From assembly GCA_026261815.1 (NCBI GenBank), contig JAMPIT010000511.1:1699001-1763000 (forward strand): a stretch of DNA of 64,000 nt, given 5' to 3'. A program made the position numbers and the translations under genes. Source of the stretch: Monarcha castaneiventris obscurior. Its lineage: Eukaryota; Chordata; Aves; Passeriformes; Monarchidae. The notes beneath the pieces are model-generated. The model saw only the letters and a list, made by a program, of their open reading frames with translations. It was not told the DNA's origin and searched no databases. Below are positions 1-13,345 of this stretch, in pieces. Position 1 is the stretch's first letter; the number at the start of each line of letters is the position of its first letter.

Positions 1-1855
1 TGTAATAGGAAAAAATAGCAAAAATATAACAGGTAAAATTTTTGTTTAAATTACATTTCCTAAAATTAATTGGACGCTGATAGTAATTGTGAACTATTAC
101 TCATTTTGACCAAAGTTAGTTGTCTGAGGACATGAAAGATGAACACATGGTACTTTGGTGTAGACTCCCTATCTTACAGTCTCACTTTTCGTGATGTTTG
201 CATTAAAACACAATGGACAAGCTTCTTACTACTGGGGGAAGTTGACTTAGAAATTCCTAAATTAATTAAGAAAAGCAAATCTATTGACTACTCCACAACT
301 GGAGATGGTTGCTTGCTTGCCTTCAGTTTTTTGACAGAAGGTGATTAATATAGAAGGTAATTCCTGTAGTCTTTTTAATAAATATTCACAGAGACATCCT
401 ACAGAGAAATCAGGTAGCTTTGAAATGTGAGCTTGAACCATGGGGAAAGTCAAAAAGAGCCAGTAGAAGATAATCAATTTAAACTAAAAAAAGTCATGAG
501 TTTTTTCCTTAACATCTAAATCTTTAATAAAGATAATGGGTATTTTTCCTTCACCACATATTTGAGAAGCAGGTGGCAGAGGAGATTGTCTTGAAAAATA
601 CAAAACTCTGCATAGCTAAATAAAGGCAATGCAAAATTGTGTACCATAATCATATGGCATACATTAATGAAGTGAGCTACTTCAGATAGGTCCCCAGTCC
701 AGAAAAGATGATTCCTTTGGTTTTTTCTGTATAGCATGGTTCTTCCAGACAAGGCAATGCTACAGTTCAGACAGCTTCAATCACAACTTTTCGGTAGAAT
801 TTTTCATGGTTTATAATTTTTGTTAAATTCTTGGAATGATTTTTTGGTACAAAATACCAAGGAAATGTGCCCTCTAATTGAGTCCACACTCACAATTGTT
901 CTCTGCCAGCAAAATCAACTCTTGCTAGACAGTGTTAGACTTCTCAGTCAGAAGTTGCTTCTGAACACAGGTTCAACTCTGCCATTGTTGTGAATGGAAA
1001 TCAAAGGTTTATGGAATTATGCTTTTGCTTGTTGGTTGTCTATATTGATTATATGGTTGCTACGGGGCTTATACATTTGCTGTTTATTAAGTTGCATTAC
1101 TGCTTAGCAATATATAGATGAAGGATCCATTAATGAAATAAAATAATTAATTACTTAATGCAGTGACACTAGTTAGCCCTAAATTTTCACAACTAGAGGG
1201 TTTAACTAAGTATGAAATGCATCACTGAATGACTTAACAGAACACCATAACTCTTTTCTTTTTGCCATAAATTGTAACCTGGGATTTTTTTTTTGCAATG
1301 GTAATTGCCTTATCTTCATAAATTCTACAGTCATACAGAATTTAACTAGTATTGTAACGGGAATTCCCAGGAGTAAAAAAAGAAAACAACAAAAAAACCC
1401 AGGAGCTGTCAATGGTAATTTAAATAAGAAAAGGCACTGTAAGTGGTTCTTCTTCCACTGGTAATAGAAATTAATCAGCTTTGAGCTGCTTTGGAGGTTT
1501 TACATTTTTGACTGTGGTCTGTTATGTTTTATAATTGTATGGAAAGTAGTTTTCATTCAATCACACTATCTGGTGTGAGGGTTCTGCAGGAAGGCAGAGG
1601 TATGTAAGTCAAACGTTAGCCTGCCTAGGTATGGAGACTGCAGAGGATCAAGAGTGTATATTCAGATCCTCCAAAGAAGTCCCAAGTGTTGGCAAAGGTT
1701 GTGCTACAAGTCTGAAATATGCTGCTAAATATGGGTCTCCTTGAAGCTAGGAGCTTCTAGGAAGCTAGGAGCTAGAATGTTCTAAACCAAAGCGTGGCTG
1801 CTTTAGAGTGTTCCCTGTAACCAAATTTGCCTCCAAAAGGCACTGTGCAGACATG
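1..1855. other. No gene recognised
   Basis: AT-rich sequence with only short open frames (under 80 codons), none with a recognisable domain, codon pattern or splice context. I see no LTR, CR1 or RNA gene before the LTR that begins near 1856. Confidence 0.6.
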
Positions 1856-2785
1856 TGTCTTGGTTTGTAAGTGTCTGTCAAGGAAGGCAAGAGCCTCCCC
1901 CGAAATGGAAAAGACAACCTCCTTCCCTCCGAATTATTATAATTTTGAAATAAAGGGGTTTTCAGGCAAAGAAATGAGGGATAGGAATAACAGTTCTTTA
2001 CTAATAAATATATAAGTATAACAAGGCAAACAAACAACAATAACTGTGGCAGTAACAGCAAACAGCAGCACAAACCCAGTGCAGCCTCTCGGCCTCAGGC
2101 CCTTTCCCCTGGGCGCAGTTCCTCCGGGGCGGCTCCCGGTGAGCAGGGCGGGTGCGATGGTTCCCCCGCGGCTGCAGGGGGCGCTCTGGAGCGAGCTCGG
2201 GGGGCACACGGCAATGGCGGCGCGGGGTCCCGGGAAGGGATGGACAAAAAGCTTCACCAACCCCCTGGGCAGCTGATCCCGGTGTCGGGAGCAGCAGGCT
2301 GGAACAGCAGGGGCGAGCACAGATCCCGGGTGGCCGAGGAGATGTATCAAACTCTGGTGCTGCAGCAGGAACCTCAGCAGGTCTCAGCTGTCAGAGCGTG
2401 TGAGCTACAAAGTAGCAACAGCTCTGAGCAGCGGCAGGGGCAGAGCGGCAGCGGCCCGGCTCCCAGCAGGGCAGGGAAAGACAGGCTTGGGAATCCTGGA
2501 GGTTTTCCCGTAGAAAGCAAGCAGCTGAAAAAGCAGAAGTTTTGCAGTGCTGATGAAGACCGTCCACCGCGATGGCAGGCAGCTCTCCAACTGAATGCTG
2601 AGAACACCAGCCAGCCCCCTGGGTGTCCCAACCCCCAGGTGACAAAAGGGTGGCCAGCTGGACCCCACCCCTGTGGCCAGGTCTTTTGTTTCTCTTAAGC
2701 ACCCAGTAATTTGTCCCCTGGCAACAAATATGGGGAAAATTCTTTAAGAGAAAAAGAAAAACAGGGTAACTCCTAAACCCCAACA
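1856..2785 (+). repeat. Avian ERV LTR, copy A of a tandem pair
   Basis: It starts with TGTCTTGGTTTG and ends with ACCCCAACA, the TG...CA ends of an LTR. It shares its first ~160 bp (AATTATTATAATTTTGAAA, the AGGCAAAGA segment and GGAATAACAGTTCTTTACT) with copies at 2786, 11259 and, inverted, 14475. The middle is GC-rich and the end A-rich, as in copy D. It is more diverged from B and D than they are from each other, so it is probably older. Open frames of 70-150 codons here are by-products of GC-rich DNA. No internal retroviral sequence is attached. The start is well supported by alignment to the other copies; strand is by analogy with copy C. Confidence 0.75.
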
Positions 2786-3629
2786 GTCTGAAAGACAGGT
2801 GTCTGCTAAGGAAGGCAGGAGCCTCCCTTGGAATGGAAAATGTATGTCACTTCCCTCCAAATTATTATAGTTTTGAAATTAAGGGGCTTTTAGGCAAAGA
2901 GATGAGAAATAGGAATAACAGTTCTTTACTAATACATATAAACCAGGGCAAACAACCAACAGCAGCTATGGCAGTATCAGCAAACAGAACCACAAACAGA
3001 GCCACAAACCCCGTGCCGGCCTCTCTCGGCCTCAGGCCCTTTCCCTTGGGTGCAGTTCCGCTCACGGCCGGCAGGGGCGCTGGCGGCTCCCGGTGAGCAG
3101 GGCGGGTGCGATGGTTCCCCCGCGGCTGTGGGGGGCGCTGTGGCGCGAGCTCCCAGCATGGCATGGAAAGGCGGGCTTGGGATCACCGGGTTTTTCCCAT
3201 GAGGCACCCCAGCAGATGGTGAAAAAGTCCTTCTTCCAGTGAGGTAGGGCATTAAATAGGGTCCCAATGCAATGGCCGCTCCCTCAAGCAGGGCTCCACT
3301 CACAGTAGAACAAAGGCAGCAGAATGCAGAACCCCACGGTGGTGACGAGTTCTCCCCACAGCGACCGCAGCTTCTCTCCCCTCCAAATGCCGAGAGAACA
3401 AGAGGCAGCTAGGGGCTGCCCAACCCCATTTGCCCAGTCCAAGTCTTGTGGTATCTCTGCCCTCCAAGAAACCCCCAGCTAAAAGAGAGAGTAGCCAGCT
3501 GCACCCCTCCCCTGAGCTGTGATTTCTTTTGTCTCTCTTAAGTATCCAGTCGTTATTATCTCCTAGCAACATGTATGGAGGAAAATTCCTAAAGAAAAAA
3601 AAAAAGGAGGTCTCCTAAAACCCCAAAAG
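2786..3629 (+). repeat. Avian ERV LTR, copy B, directly abutting copy A
   Basis: It aligns to copy D (13346-14475, inverted) almost base for base over about 3160-3590 and over its first ~300 bp. The first bases of the family (TGTCTTGGTTTG) are reduced to GTCTG, so it starts directly after the CA end of copy A. Relative to copy D it lacks 278 bp at about 3150, and the breakpoints in D share the 4-mer GAGC (13824 and 14102), the signature of a microhomology deletion. The 3' end near 3629 is approximate. A possible CATG duplication (1852-1855 and 3630-3633) flanks A plus B together. Confidence 0.75.
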
Positions 3630-4364
3630 CATGCTAGTGGCAATTAGTCTATATACCACCTAAGTTTCATAAAAATAGCAGTGTAATGAAAATTTAAAAA
3701 GAGTATCAGTAGAAAGCATTTTCGGGATTGGTATCTTTCTATTCTTCAGTATGATGAGTGGATGTTGATTTTGTCCTGCTTTATTACTAAGTGTCAGAGA
3801 TGGCTTCCCCTTTGACAATCAGAGCCATATGTGCCATAAGGAGCTGGTCACCTCAAGGTCATAAAGTTCCTGGGGCATCTTTCATCTAGAGATGAACAGT
3901 ACAAGGTTAAGCCAACAAAACAGAGCTTCTGCAGGATTTAGGTGCTCACTATGGAGGCATTTTTCTGGTGTTAAGGAGAAATAATGTTCACGTTCTTCTT
4001 AATGCACATCTGTGCAAGGTTACTATTAGAAACATGGAAGCATTATGGTCCCCCATCTATGGTTCAGCTAATTAATTTAGCTAGTTAAATAATTTTTAGC
4101 TCTTGAGTTGTATATTCTGAGAGATCTTCACAAGGCATTTTCAGTCTTCTTGTATTTTCTCCCCTTCACTGTAAAAGTAAGTGTTCTGAATATTTTTGTC
4201 CTAACACTAGTGAGTCAAGAACTAAGAGAAGGCAGAAGACACTCTTGCTAAGGGTGCACAGCAGCAGGATGAGAGACAATGGTCACAGTTTGGAACATGG
4301 AGCATTCCACTTAGATACAGTAAAATAGTTTTATTAATATTTTTTTCCTAACCCTATCAGTAAA
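3630..4364. other. No gene recognised
   Basis: AT-rich sequence with no recognisable coding or repeat structure. Confidence 0.5.
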
Positions 4365-4516
4365 TTTTCATCCTTGGAGATGTTCCCAAAATTTGACTAG
4401 ACAGATACCTAAGCAAGCTGATCTTATTAGACCTGCTTTGAGCTGAGATGGGGTCTAGATTACCTCCAGAGGTCCCTTCCATTCTAGGCTAACTCAGTTT
4501 ATAATTCTGTGATTCA
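4365..4516 (+). repeat. CR1 LINE 3' end fragment
   Basis: It contains the typical CR1 terminal series: CTTGGAGATGTTC, then CCTCCAGAGGTCCCTTCC, then AATTCTGTGATTC at the end. This orientation places the CR1 3' end on the plus strand. The copy is old and short, with many substitutions, and has no coding capacity. Confidence 0.7.
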
Positions 4517-7500
4517 CTGAAAGCACAGAGATATGGTCTGATGTGTGACAAATGTGGATACAAGCTGCTCTTGAGGTAAAGTGTTGAGTTCTTTACTGTA
4601 TGTTGTCCAAAAGAACTATTTGAGAGAGTTGCAGGAATTTAAGGGTATAAGATGCATGTGGGATCATCAAAGCAGATAATTTTTCTTTTTTAGAAAAAGT
4701 CGCAAAAGTTACGTAGATAAGAAAGATTAATAGAAGTCATCACAATCCTGAGGAGGTATCCAAGAGATATGCAAATAAATCCTGGAGCAGCAGTTTCCAT
4801 ACTTTTCTGCATGGGTCATAATGGAGGGTGCAGAAGGAGATACAGATTATGTTGTGCATTACTGGACAGAGAGGGAGGGAGAGATGATGCCTAAGAGGAC
4901 CCATTTGAAGTCTGTGGATCCAATGGTCTTGCAGACCACAGCTGGATCAGCAGTAGTAGAAAACCGCCTTTTGTTTTCACTGAAAGTGGAAGCAGCTCCT
5001 GAAAGTGAACCACCTAAAGCCAGATAAATTAAAAGAAGGAAATCACTTGGAATACTTCAACAAAAAATGAGCCGGAAGCAATCTAGAAAAAATTAATTCA
5101 TTTAATGTGCTCAACATATTTGCAGTGATATTTAATTACTGTTATGAGACCTTGGAAATCTGAAGGTAAATACACTTAAATTTCCAGTAAGTGAACACTT
5201 TTATTTATGTCAAAAAGGGTTGTCCTGCTTTCTCTTGATTGTGCTGGCAGAAGGAAGGTGACATAAACAAGGGGGCTGCCTTCTTCTATCACAGCAAAGA
5301 CTTCATTTTCGCAGAGCCTTAGTTGTCGGCTTCTTAATTTTTGTGTCAGAATAAATTTCATTCCATTTGATTTAGGTCATGACTACAGAAAAATTTTGAA
5401 TAATGTGAGAGAAATCTGGTACTCCAAGTTTAGGCAGCCTGTCTGAAGGTATTGCCATGGGCCCAACACAATTCATAAGGGGCCTTTTTAACCTGGGTGA
5501 ATGAAAAAATCAAATCTGGCAGAAAACACCAAGATCCTTTTGTCTTTTCTTAGTAATTAATTAACACGTTATAGAATTTACTCTTGTAACTAGAATAAAT
5601 GCACTTGGGAACCAAAATGTTGTTTGGACTCTAGTTTTTCCAAGCACAGAACCTGGAATTAATCATAGGGACAGAGAGATTATTTTCTTTCTGTAGGTTA
5701 AGACTAAGAAAAGACAAAGGGACATATCTGTTGGTTGACCTCTGGACCTCATACAAAATATAGGGAGAATAGTGATGAATCTCCAAAGCCTGCTGACACA
5801 GTAAAGTGCTTGGTATTCTATGAAAAAACCATCATGTATTCCCGAAATAGTTCATTTTGTTTTCTAAAGTTCTGAAAAACTCGCTGTATTGAAATGCATG
5901 TTGTTGCATCGATTTTTCTAAAATACATCTTGTTATCTTTTCTTTGGTAATTGGTGACTGGTAATGACTTTGGCAATTTAACGTGTTCTTGCAGACTCTT
6001 TTCCCATTCCCCTAGATAACTGAAGTCAAGAGAGAGGGCCTGTCTGTCAATCTGTGATGCCTGTCAACTTGGTTGATTGACAGGTTTTTGTCCCACAATA
6101 GAGACCATTTCTGCAGCCCCCATTCTGTTATTTTCTTCTTTCTTAATACTTGTGGGGGATGGTATTTGCCTTATAATCTGTGTTTAAGATCCAACTTGGA
6201 ATGAGGCCAGCTCCTAAGAAATTATCACAAAGTCTTCTTAGCTTTGCATCAAGAAAATTCTCTGGAGAGTTTCATAAGCTGTGATTCCACCTTTCAAAAT
6301 TACCTTTGCTCAAAACTAAGCTTCGTTGTTCCTCCAGAATCCCCTTCAAAATCCAACAAAAAGAGTGTGAGGTCTGCCTAATATGTTTTGATATTAGAAA
6401 AGTAATTTGTTTGTGTTTTACTTTATTTGGAAAGTTCTTCCTTGTGGAATAATTGTCATAGAAATTTTTGTGTGCAAGAAACATAGGTAAAATATGTGAG
6501 CCTGGGAGCAGAGAAGGGCAGGGATATTTGCTTTATGAGGAATAACTCTGAAACAGAAAACAAAGAAAACTTCTAAAAGGAAAATAATGTCATTATTCAT
6601 CCCCCAAATCCTGTATTCTTACAAGCATTCTAGTCACCTTGGCATTAATACACTTAACTGTGAATTAGCCTTGTGCATTAGGATTGAGTTGTACTTAAAA
6701 TTTAAGACTTTTTTGGTGGAAGAAGAGAGTGTGAGAACTGGTTTATCTATTAAAAAATTATGTTTGATTTTGTGAAAAAAAAAGCATTTTATTCAAAAGC
6801 TAAGATTCTTTTAATTTAAAAAATGAAAAACAATTCAATGTAAGTATAAAATCAGTTGTTGCTACCATGATTTGTGGAAATCAATAAAGCTTCTGTGTCA
6901 GTTATCTGGTTGTAGAATAAACAATACCCATGTCATCCCACTTGGTGTAATTTGAATAGGACAAAAGGAAACCAAGGTTGAAGAATTGCCATATTGAAAT
7001 CTGAAGTACCTCAAAGGAAATACACTTACAAAGAAATAACCCTATAATGGCAACGTTATTCTGATTAATCACAGTATTAAATGCACCTGTTGACTCTTAC
7101 AGATATTCTTCTGGTCCTGGTGCTCATGCAACCAGGGTCGGAACAGTGTGCTGAGCAAATGCCAGTGTGTGTTTTGGGATTGTTCACTTATTTCCCATTC
7201 ACTGTTTAGAGGCTGAGGATTCTGTTACAGACATAAAAGAGGCCAATGCAAGACTTGAATGCTTTTTGTGGGGAAAGGGCTCTTTGGTTTGTTGATGGTT
7301 TTTTTTTTCCTTTTTCACTCAAAAGGATGTGTTCAATAAAACTGAGATACTTCTCCTCTGGTAACACTGTGTCCATAACAATTGAATTCATAACAATTGA
7401 GTTTGAGCATAAAGTATAAACAATAGCAAAATTTGGGGTTATTGTTTCCTCTAATAACAAGTAGAATAAACAAATCAGTTTCCAGATAAAGTCCAGTAAG

Positions 7501-10500
7501 CTGGCTGGGAAATTGAAATAGATTGAAATAGAATGAGCATGTGGATGTGTGTATGAATATCCAGTTCTTTTGCACAATATGGACCTTGTGATCTTGAATC
7601 CCATTCTTGCTGTATAAAGAGCTGGGTACCCTCAATTCTTTAAACGTGTAGAGCACTCAGTATTTCAAGAGAAATGGTCCTGCATATTCTCAGTTAAATT
7701 TCTCAGATGATGCCTCTGCTGCAGCATGTACTAACCTGTTAGTTTTTGGCCACGTGAACTGATGATGACAAGGGGCCCATAGTGTTGGAGGAAAAAGAAA
7801 TGACAAATGCAGCTGACACCCTAGGAGATATTTACTTGGGGAGGGCAGGGAAGAGGGAAGCAAATATGGGAAAATGTGTAAGTCTTGGACTTTTTCTGAG
7901 GTCTTTAGTACATTAATGACTATATAATATATTCTCCATGCATCAAGAAGAGAAAAATAAAAAATACTCCAGTATGATAGAAAGAGTTAGAGTGATATAC
8001 CCTGTGTGTCTTGGGTCTACCTACCTGGATGTGTTTGGATGTTGCTAGCCTTTTATTCCAAAGAGTTACAAAGACTAGTTCAGGATAAAAATGAGCTCAT
8101 TCCCCGGAGTACTTTCTGCATAAAGTGGCCACATCTTCTACATCAGGGTATACAGAGAGCATATAGGAATGACAATTTTTAAGGAACTAAGAAAAATTAC
8201 ATCTCCACTGCCACTTTCTTTTCGGGGGAACTCTTTCCTGTCCCTGCTGAACAGTTAATTCAACTTGCCAAATGTATGGTTTAAGGGAATGTTGTAATTT
8301 CTTAAGATTCAGAATAGAGGGCAGTAAGGTCACAGTATCACTTGAAATTTTTTTTCTACTACTGCTGGAGTACACAGTGTTAAAGTGATTTGGAGTGACT
8401 GCATGTTTGCTTTTGATTCAGAACTTACCTTTCATCCTGTGATAAGCTGGTGTAGCTAGAACTGTGGTTGCAAGAGACTTGGTGGTGGACAAGGTGTAGA
8501 AATTGCGACCATCCAGTTAAAGAAGACCATTTTGAAATGTGGATGGTATTTTTGAAATGTCTTCTAAATCACACTATGCATTTAAAATAGATTCCACTCT
8601 ACAAAGAATGGCAAAAATCCAATTTATGCTTTTCCATTTGAACACAGAGGAGAAGCTTATAGACATACACAGAAACACATGTGGATTTCTTGCAGTCATG
8701 GGAACCAGGAGGCAAAGTCTCGTTAGTGCTGTCGGTGGTACCAGCCTGATGTATCAGGACCTGTGGGAGATCACTGTCTTGATCCTTATAGAGAGGGCTA
8801 CAGAATATGCTTTCTACACCTGTGGAATTGCCAAACCCTTTCCTAAACTGATAAGGTAGAATAGTTTCAGAGGCTGTATTCACATCTGTCTCAAATCTCT
8901 GGAACAATCATTTAGCCTGGCATGGCTAGGATCTCTAAATTATTTTTGAGTCATCACATCAATGGTGCTACCAGCCTTTCATTTGCAGATGTTTACTTTA
9001 TCTACAGCAATACGTCTTGTGTTATGCCCTACTGGATTTTCATTCCATTCATTCTCCAGTCTTTCTTAATGATTGCAATAAAGGTACTACTTGCTTTTCA
9101 GATTTATTTATCATATGCCTGTATTCCTAGATGTAGCAAGTAGGAACTCTTATTTTAATCCCTATGCAGTTTGGGTTTTTTGCATAACTGCATGAGATCT
9201 TTTTTCTCCTGAAGTAAGCAGACCCATATTCTAATTATGCCTTGCAGTTAATTCCTGCTGGCCTGGCACCATTTTTGTGACCTATCTTTGAATTCTTTCT
9301 CTTCCTGCTCTGTTTCTGGGAAAAAGCAAACAAAAACAAAACCACTATTCTGGGCAAGGCCATGCTCTTGATTTAAACAGTGGCATTATTATTAGCACTT
9401 TTGGTTTCTGTCTAATTCAGTCGTTTTGCTTTTCTGACTATGCTGCACTTCAGCAAAAGACTGTAGAGTTTTCCTCTCAACTGAGAACCCTGAAAGGTAG
9501 CTGTGAAAAGGTGAATATGTAATGTTAAAAAGGTAAAGACATTGGTGGAAATCACCAGATGTACAAGAAAATGATCTAATGACAGGCTTTTGTCAAAAGA
9601 GTTCATCAAGCAAAGGTGCAGAGAGATGGAAGAAAGAAGAATGAAAAATAGCTCGTAAGTGCGATATTAATATGAAAAACTATGTGTCTATACTCAGAAT
9701 GTGGTTGGTAGTGGTTGGAGCTTCAGTATCTCTTGCTGGAAAGTGTTCCTTGGTCTAACACTGGCATCTTCAGCAGTGTGCAGTGTTCTGACTTGTGCAC
9801 TGTGATGGGCTGTATCACTTCTGGATGTGTCTCCAGCCCTTAAATGATCTACTGAGGTTTTCTTTACACAACCAGAAGTCTCCATCAAATTCCACAAACT
9901 GACAGCCCTCAGTTCTGAAATAACTGTAAGTTACAGCAGTTTAAGTTAAATCAATATGTTGTGTAAAATTTAGCATTGGATAAACAACTGTGACTGTTCA
10001 TACCAAGCAGGACTTCACATGAACCTACCGTAAGGTATAACTGAAACATCTGATGTCTTGGTTATTTCACCATGCATCATTCTACACTCTGGCTAGATGC
10101 TCTTATATTTATTACTTGTAGAAGGAGCATTTAACTGATTGTCACTGTGTGAATATGATGATGGAAGCCCTGATTTTAAACACACTGAATATATTGATAG
10201 ATTTATCTCATTTGCTGTACTTGCTTGTTGTGTCTAAGGACACTAATGAGTTGGTTTTAGGGACTAATGAGAACCGTAATGGCTGATGGATATTTACAGC
10301 ATTGCTGCATTTTTCCACCTAATAATGTGAATACCAAAGTCAGTTCTTTCAAGTCTTTAATTGTCAAGATGGGAATCTTTAATTGCATTTCATCAGACAA
10401 TAAAAACCTCAGAAAAATCCACAAGATGGTGGTGATTCTGCTGGAGTTGCTCGGATAGAAAATTTCTTTGAACGCTACACTCTTAAGTAATAAATTCCTG

Positions 10501-11258
10501 CAAAAGTCTTTGAGAGCTAACTATAAAACAGATCCATCTCAGATTTATCCTATTTGCTTCTCCTTTTGCATTAATTCAACTGTGAAAAGAAAAAGATACA
10601 CTGACAAGCTTTTAATTTTTTTTAGATATTTTCAAACTGTGTTTCAAATAGGAAATATTAACTGGGAAAAAACTGATTTCCCTTTGTCATAATAGTCCAG
10701 ATTTGTAGATAACTGGAATGGCATTTCTCTATTCTGATTTGAACATCTAAAAACTAGGCATGTGCTCTCAAGCAGAGTTCTGGGCTGTTTCTGGTTTGGA
10801 AAGAGGATACCTGCTGAAGATAAGACATTCTGTCTTAAAGTAGGGTTCCAATAGGAATGGAGAATTTTACTTAGTCGTTCTTGGCTGCCTCTTTTCTGAT
10901 CATTATCTCTTGTGGTGAGCAGTATTTTCACTGACTCACTGTTCCATGTTACAAGCTGTCTCAAAATATTGTCTGACTTATCTGACCTGTTAAGCATTTT
11001 GAGATGTGCCTGTGTTTCACTGAATAATCACTAGTCTCAGAAATAAAGAAGTTAAAACAACAAAGCCTGAGGTATTTTGGTAGAGAGTCTTGCCTTTTTG
11101 ATTACTTTCTCAACAGTCATAGCAACAGCTCACCATTTTGGGGGCTGCATATTCCTTTGCATTTGAAAGATGCTTGCAAACACAGTTTCTTGGCTCAGAT
11201 TCACTGTAGAATTTGTTTGTGCTTCTTACTCTAGGTTGGGATGTTCAAGGCAAAAGGT
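4517..11258. other. No gene recognised
   Basis: About 6.7 kb of AT-rich DNA. Open frames of up to 132 codons (for example 7206-7604, minus) are low complexity or phenylalanine/leucine/isoleucine-rich and show no domain. Small local duplications occur, such as two units around CATAACAATTGA at about 7375-7400. A short inverted repeat (CCTGTCAA / TTGACAGG) lies at 6060-6085. No RNA gene was seen. Confidence 0.5.
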
Positions 11259-11914
11259 TGTTTTGGTTTGAAAGACAGATGTCTGCTAAGGAAGGCAGGA
11301 GCCTCCCTTGGAATGGAAAATGTATGTCACTTCCCTCCAAATTATTATAATTTTGAAATTAAGGGGCTTTCAGGCAAAGATATGAGAAATAGGAATAACA
11401 GTTCCTTACTAGTACATATAATATAAGGCAATAATACAGAAACACTGGCTTAAACTGACAGAGTCAGGGTATGACCTGACACCCTGTCGGGCAGCGTGGT
11501 GGTAGCAGTCCAATAAGTGGTGGCTGCAGTCCTCTTTGAAGTGATAGAAATGGTTCTGTCAAAGTGGTGATCCTCTAGAAGGGTCTAGTCTTCCTCTGAA
11601 GGTCCAGTGCTGGTTATGTAGCTCTTGTCCTCTGGGAATGCACTAGGTCAGGGCTGACTGTGGTGTTCCAAACCTCAGATTATATCCAGGTAGAGTGCTT
11701 GGTTCCTCCCCCTGGGCGGAGCATCTCACAATGGGACGATATAATTTTATGAGTCATGCAGTGAGACTTGATGGCCCATTAACAGAAGATATCTCCTGGA
11801 GGTAGTTACCAGGGGTGTGCCACAGAAGAGATAAAGAACACTGCCCCACCTGCTTTTAACAGATGGTGATAGAATACATACTGTTGGTTACATCTTACAT
11901 TGTAACCTAAGACA
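11259..11914 (+). repeat. Complete solo LTR, copy C, with target duplication
   Basis: It begins TGTTTTGGTTTGAAAG and ends CCTAAGACA. The flanks carry AGGT on both sides (11255-11258 and 11915-11918); one more A would match if the end is moved by one base, so the duplication is 4-5 bp. The first ~160 bp match copies A, B and D, but the remaining ~490 bp are different. No internal retroviral sequence is present, so this is a solo LTR left by LTR-LTR recombination. The family name is not assigned. Confidence 0.8.
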
Positions 11915-13345
11915 AGGTTAAACTAATGACTACTTTCTGTTGTTTGCCCACTATTAGAGTCGTCTTTCCTTTGAATACCAGTGTTGGACTTTCAGTCTTT
12001 CAGTCTTTTTTCATTCTGTGCTGTCTCTTAAGTTCTTCCTACTCTTTTGCTTGCACAACAGAAAGCTGTTCATCTGGGCAGTTACACACTTGTCTTCTCT
12101 CCCACAATGAACAAAATTACATAAAAACTTCTTGTACTCTTTCTCTTAAGGATTCATTTGTGCCTTGTTAATCCTTACTGCATTCTGGGAGATGCTCCAG
12201 CTGCACTAGCCTAGTGTTGATGCTGCACAGATTTTTTTTTCATAACCTGTTATGCATGCCTCTGTCAGTATCTTCAACACTGATCTGGAGCCAGAGCTCT
12301 GACTCCTCATTTATGTTGGATAATGAATGCAGTTGGTGAACAGCAACAGCTTTTTGCTGTGGATAGAAAAACCTAAAATTTCCATACTTCACATCATGCT
12401 CCTTTCATTACTCTCTCCTTCCTCCAAAGTTTTGGAGTGTGCAGATGTTTCCTAGATAGTTATTATTTAAGTGGGTATCTTCTTGTTAACGTGTTAATTA
12501 AAACTTGCTGTCCAGACTCTCTGGGTACAATTTGCAGTGTAATCTGTAGCCTCTAGTGCATCATTGTATCTCTATTAAAAGGAATTCTGTGTAATGATGC
12601 TGGTATTTAATTAGTTTCTTTGCCGGTGTTGTAAAACATAGTGATAAATGAGCTAACAGGTCCATGTATCATTATTCTACTAGAGATGAGCTTATTAGCT
12701 GATTATGAATCATTAACAAAGTCTACATGGGATTTGCTTATCTAATTCAACACAATTTTGAACATTCAATACTCTACATTAATTTCTTTCAGCTAACAAT
12801 ATTGTATTTAGATTGTAATCTTTGCATGTTTTATTTTGGGAAATTTTTTTCTTTAGCATTGAATTCTAATTCTAAGTGCTGGTGTCCATCTAGGATGATT
12901 ACAAAACTGCATTGTAAGGTTTTACACGACTGCATATTTTTTCATTTTGGTTCTGAGTATGTGTTTATTAATCATCATTGCAGGAAAGACATAGGCTCAG
13001 ACTCTAATCAACTTGAATTTCTTAAATAATACACTAATTAGAGCAAAATTAAATACTCTGTGCCAGCAAGAGCTGACCACATAGAAGGGGACACATTCAT
13101 ACCATTGTGAGTTTCCATTTTAGAGGTGGGATTAGGCATGTGTAGCATCAGTTCCGTTGTCAGAAATAATGGGAGTTAATAGCACAAAAGTATACTTCAT
13201 GGAGAATGATCACCTGAGAGATGCTTTTAGAAGAAAATACTCAGAAATTTGGTGCTGTCAGTTTATCTTCAAATAAATTAGAATTTCAGAAGAATTTTCC
13301 GCTTCTCATTGAACATCTGCAGTTGTTTAATGCGCATTCTTCCCT
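11915..13345. other. No gene recognised
   Basis: AT-rich sequence. The segment 12480-12720 has several homeodomain-like TTAATTA and TAATTAG words and could be a conserved noncoding element, but only composition supports that. The 100-codon frame at 12727-13029 has no recognisable domain. Confidence 0.45.

Noticed and set aside
1857..2700. GC-rich region as a host CpG island with gene
   Set aside because: The GC-rich part is the middle of LTR copy A and recurs in copies B and D.
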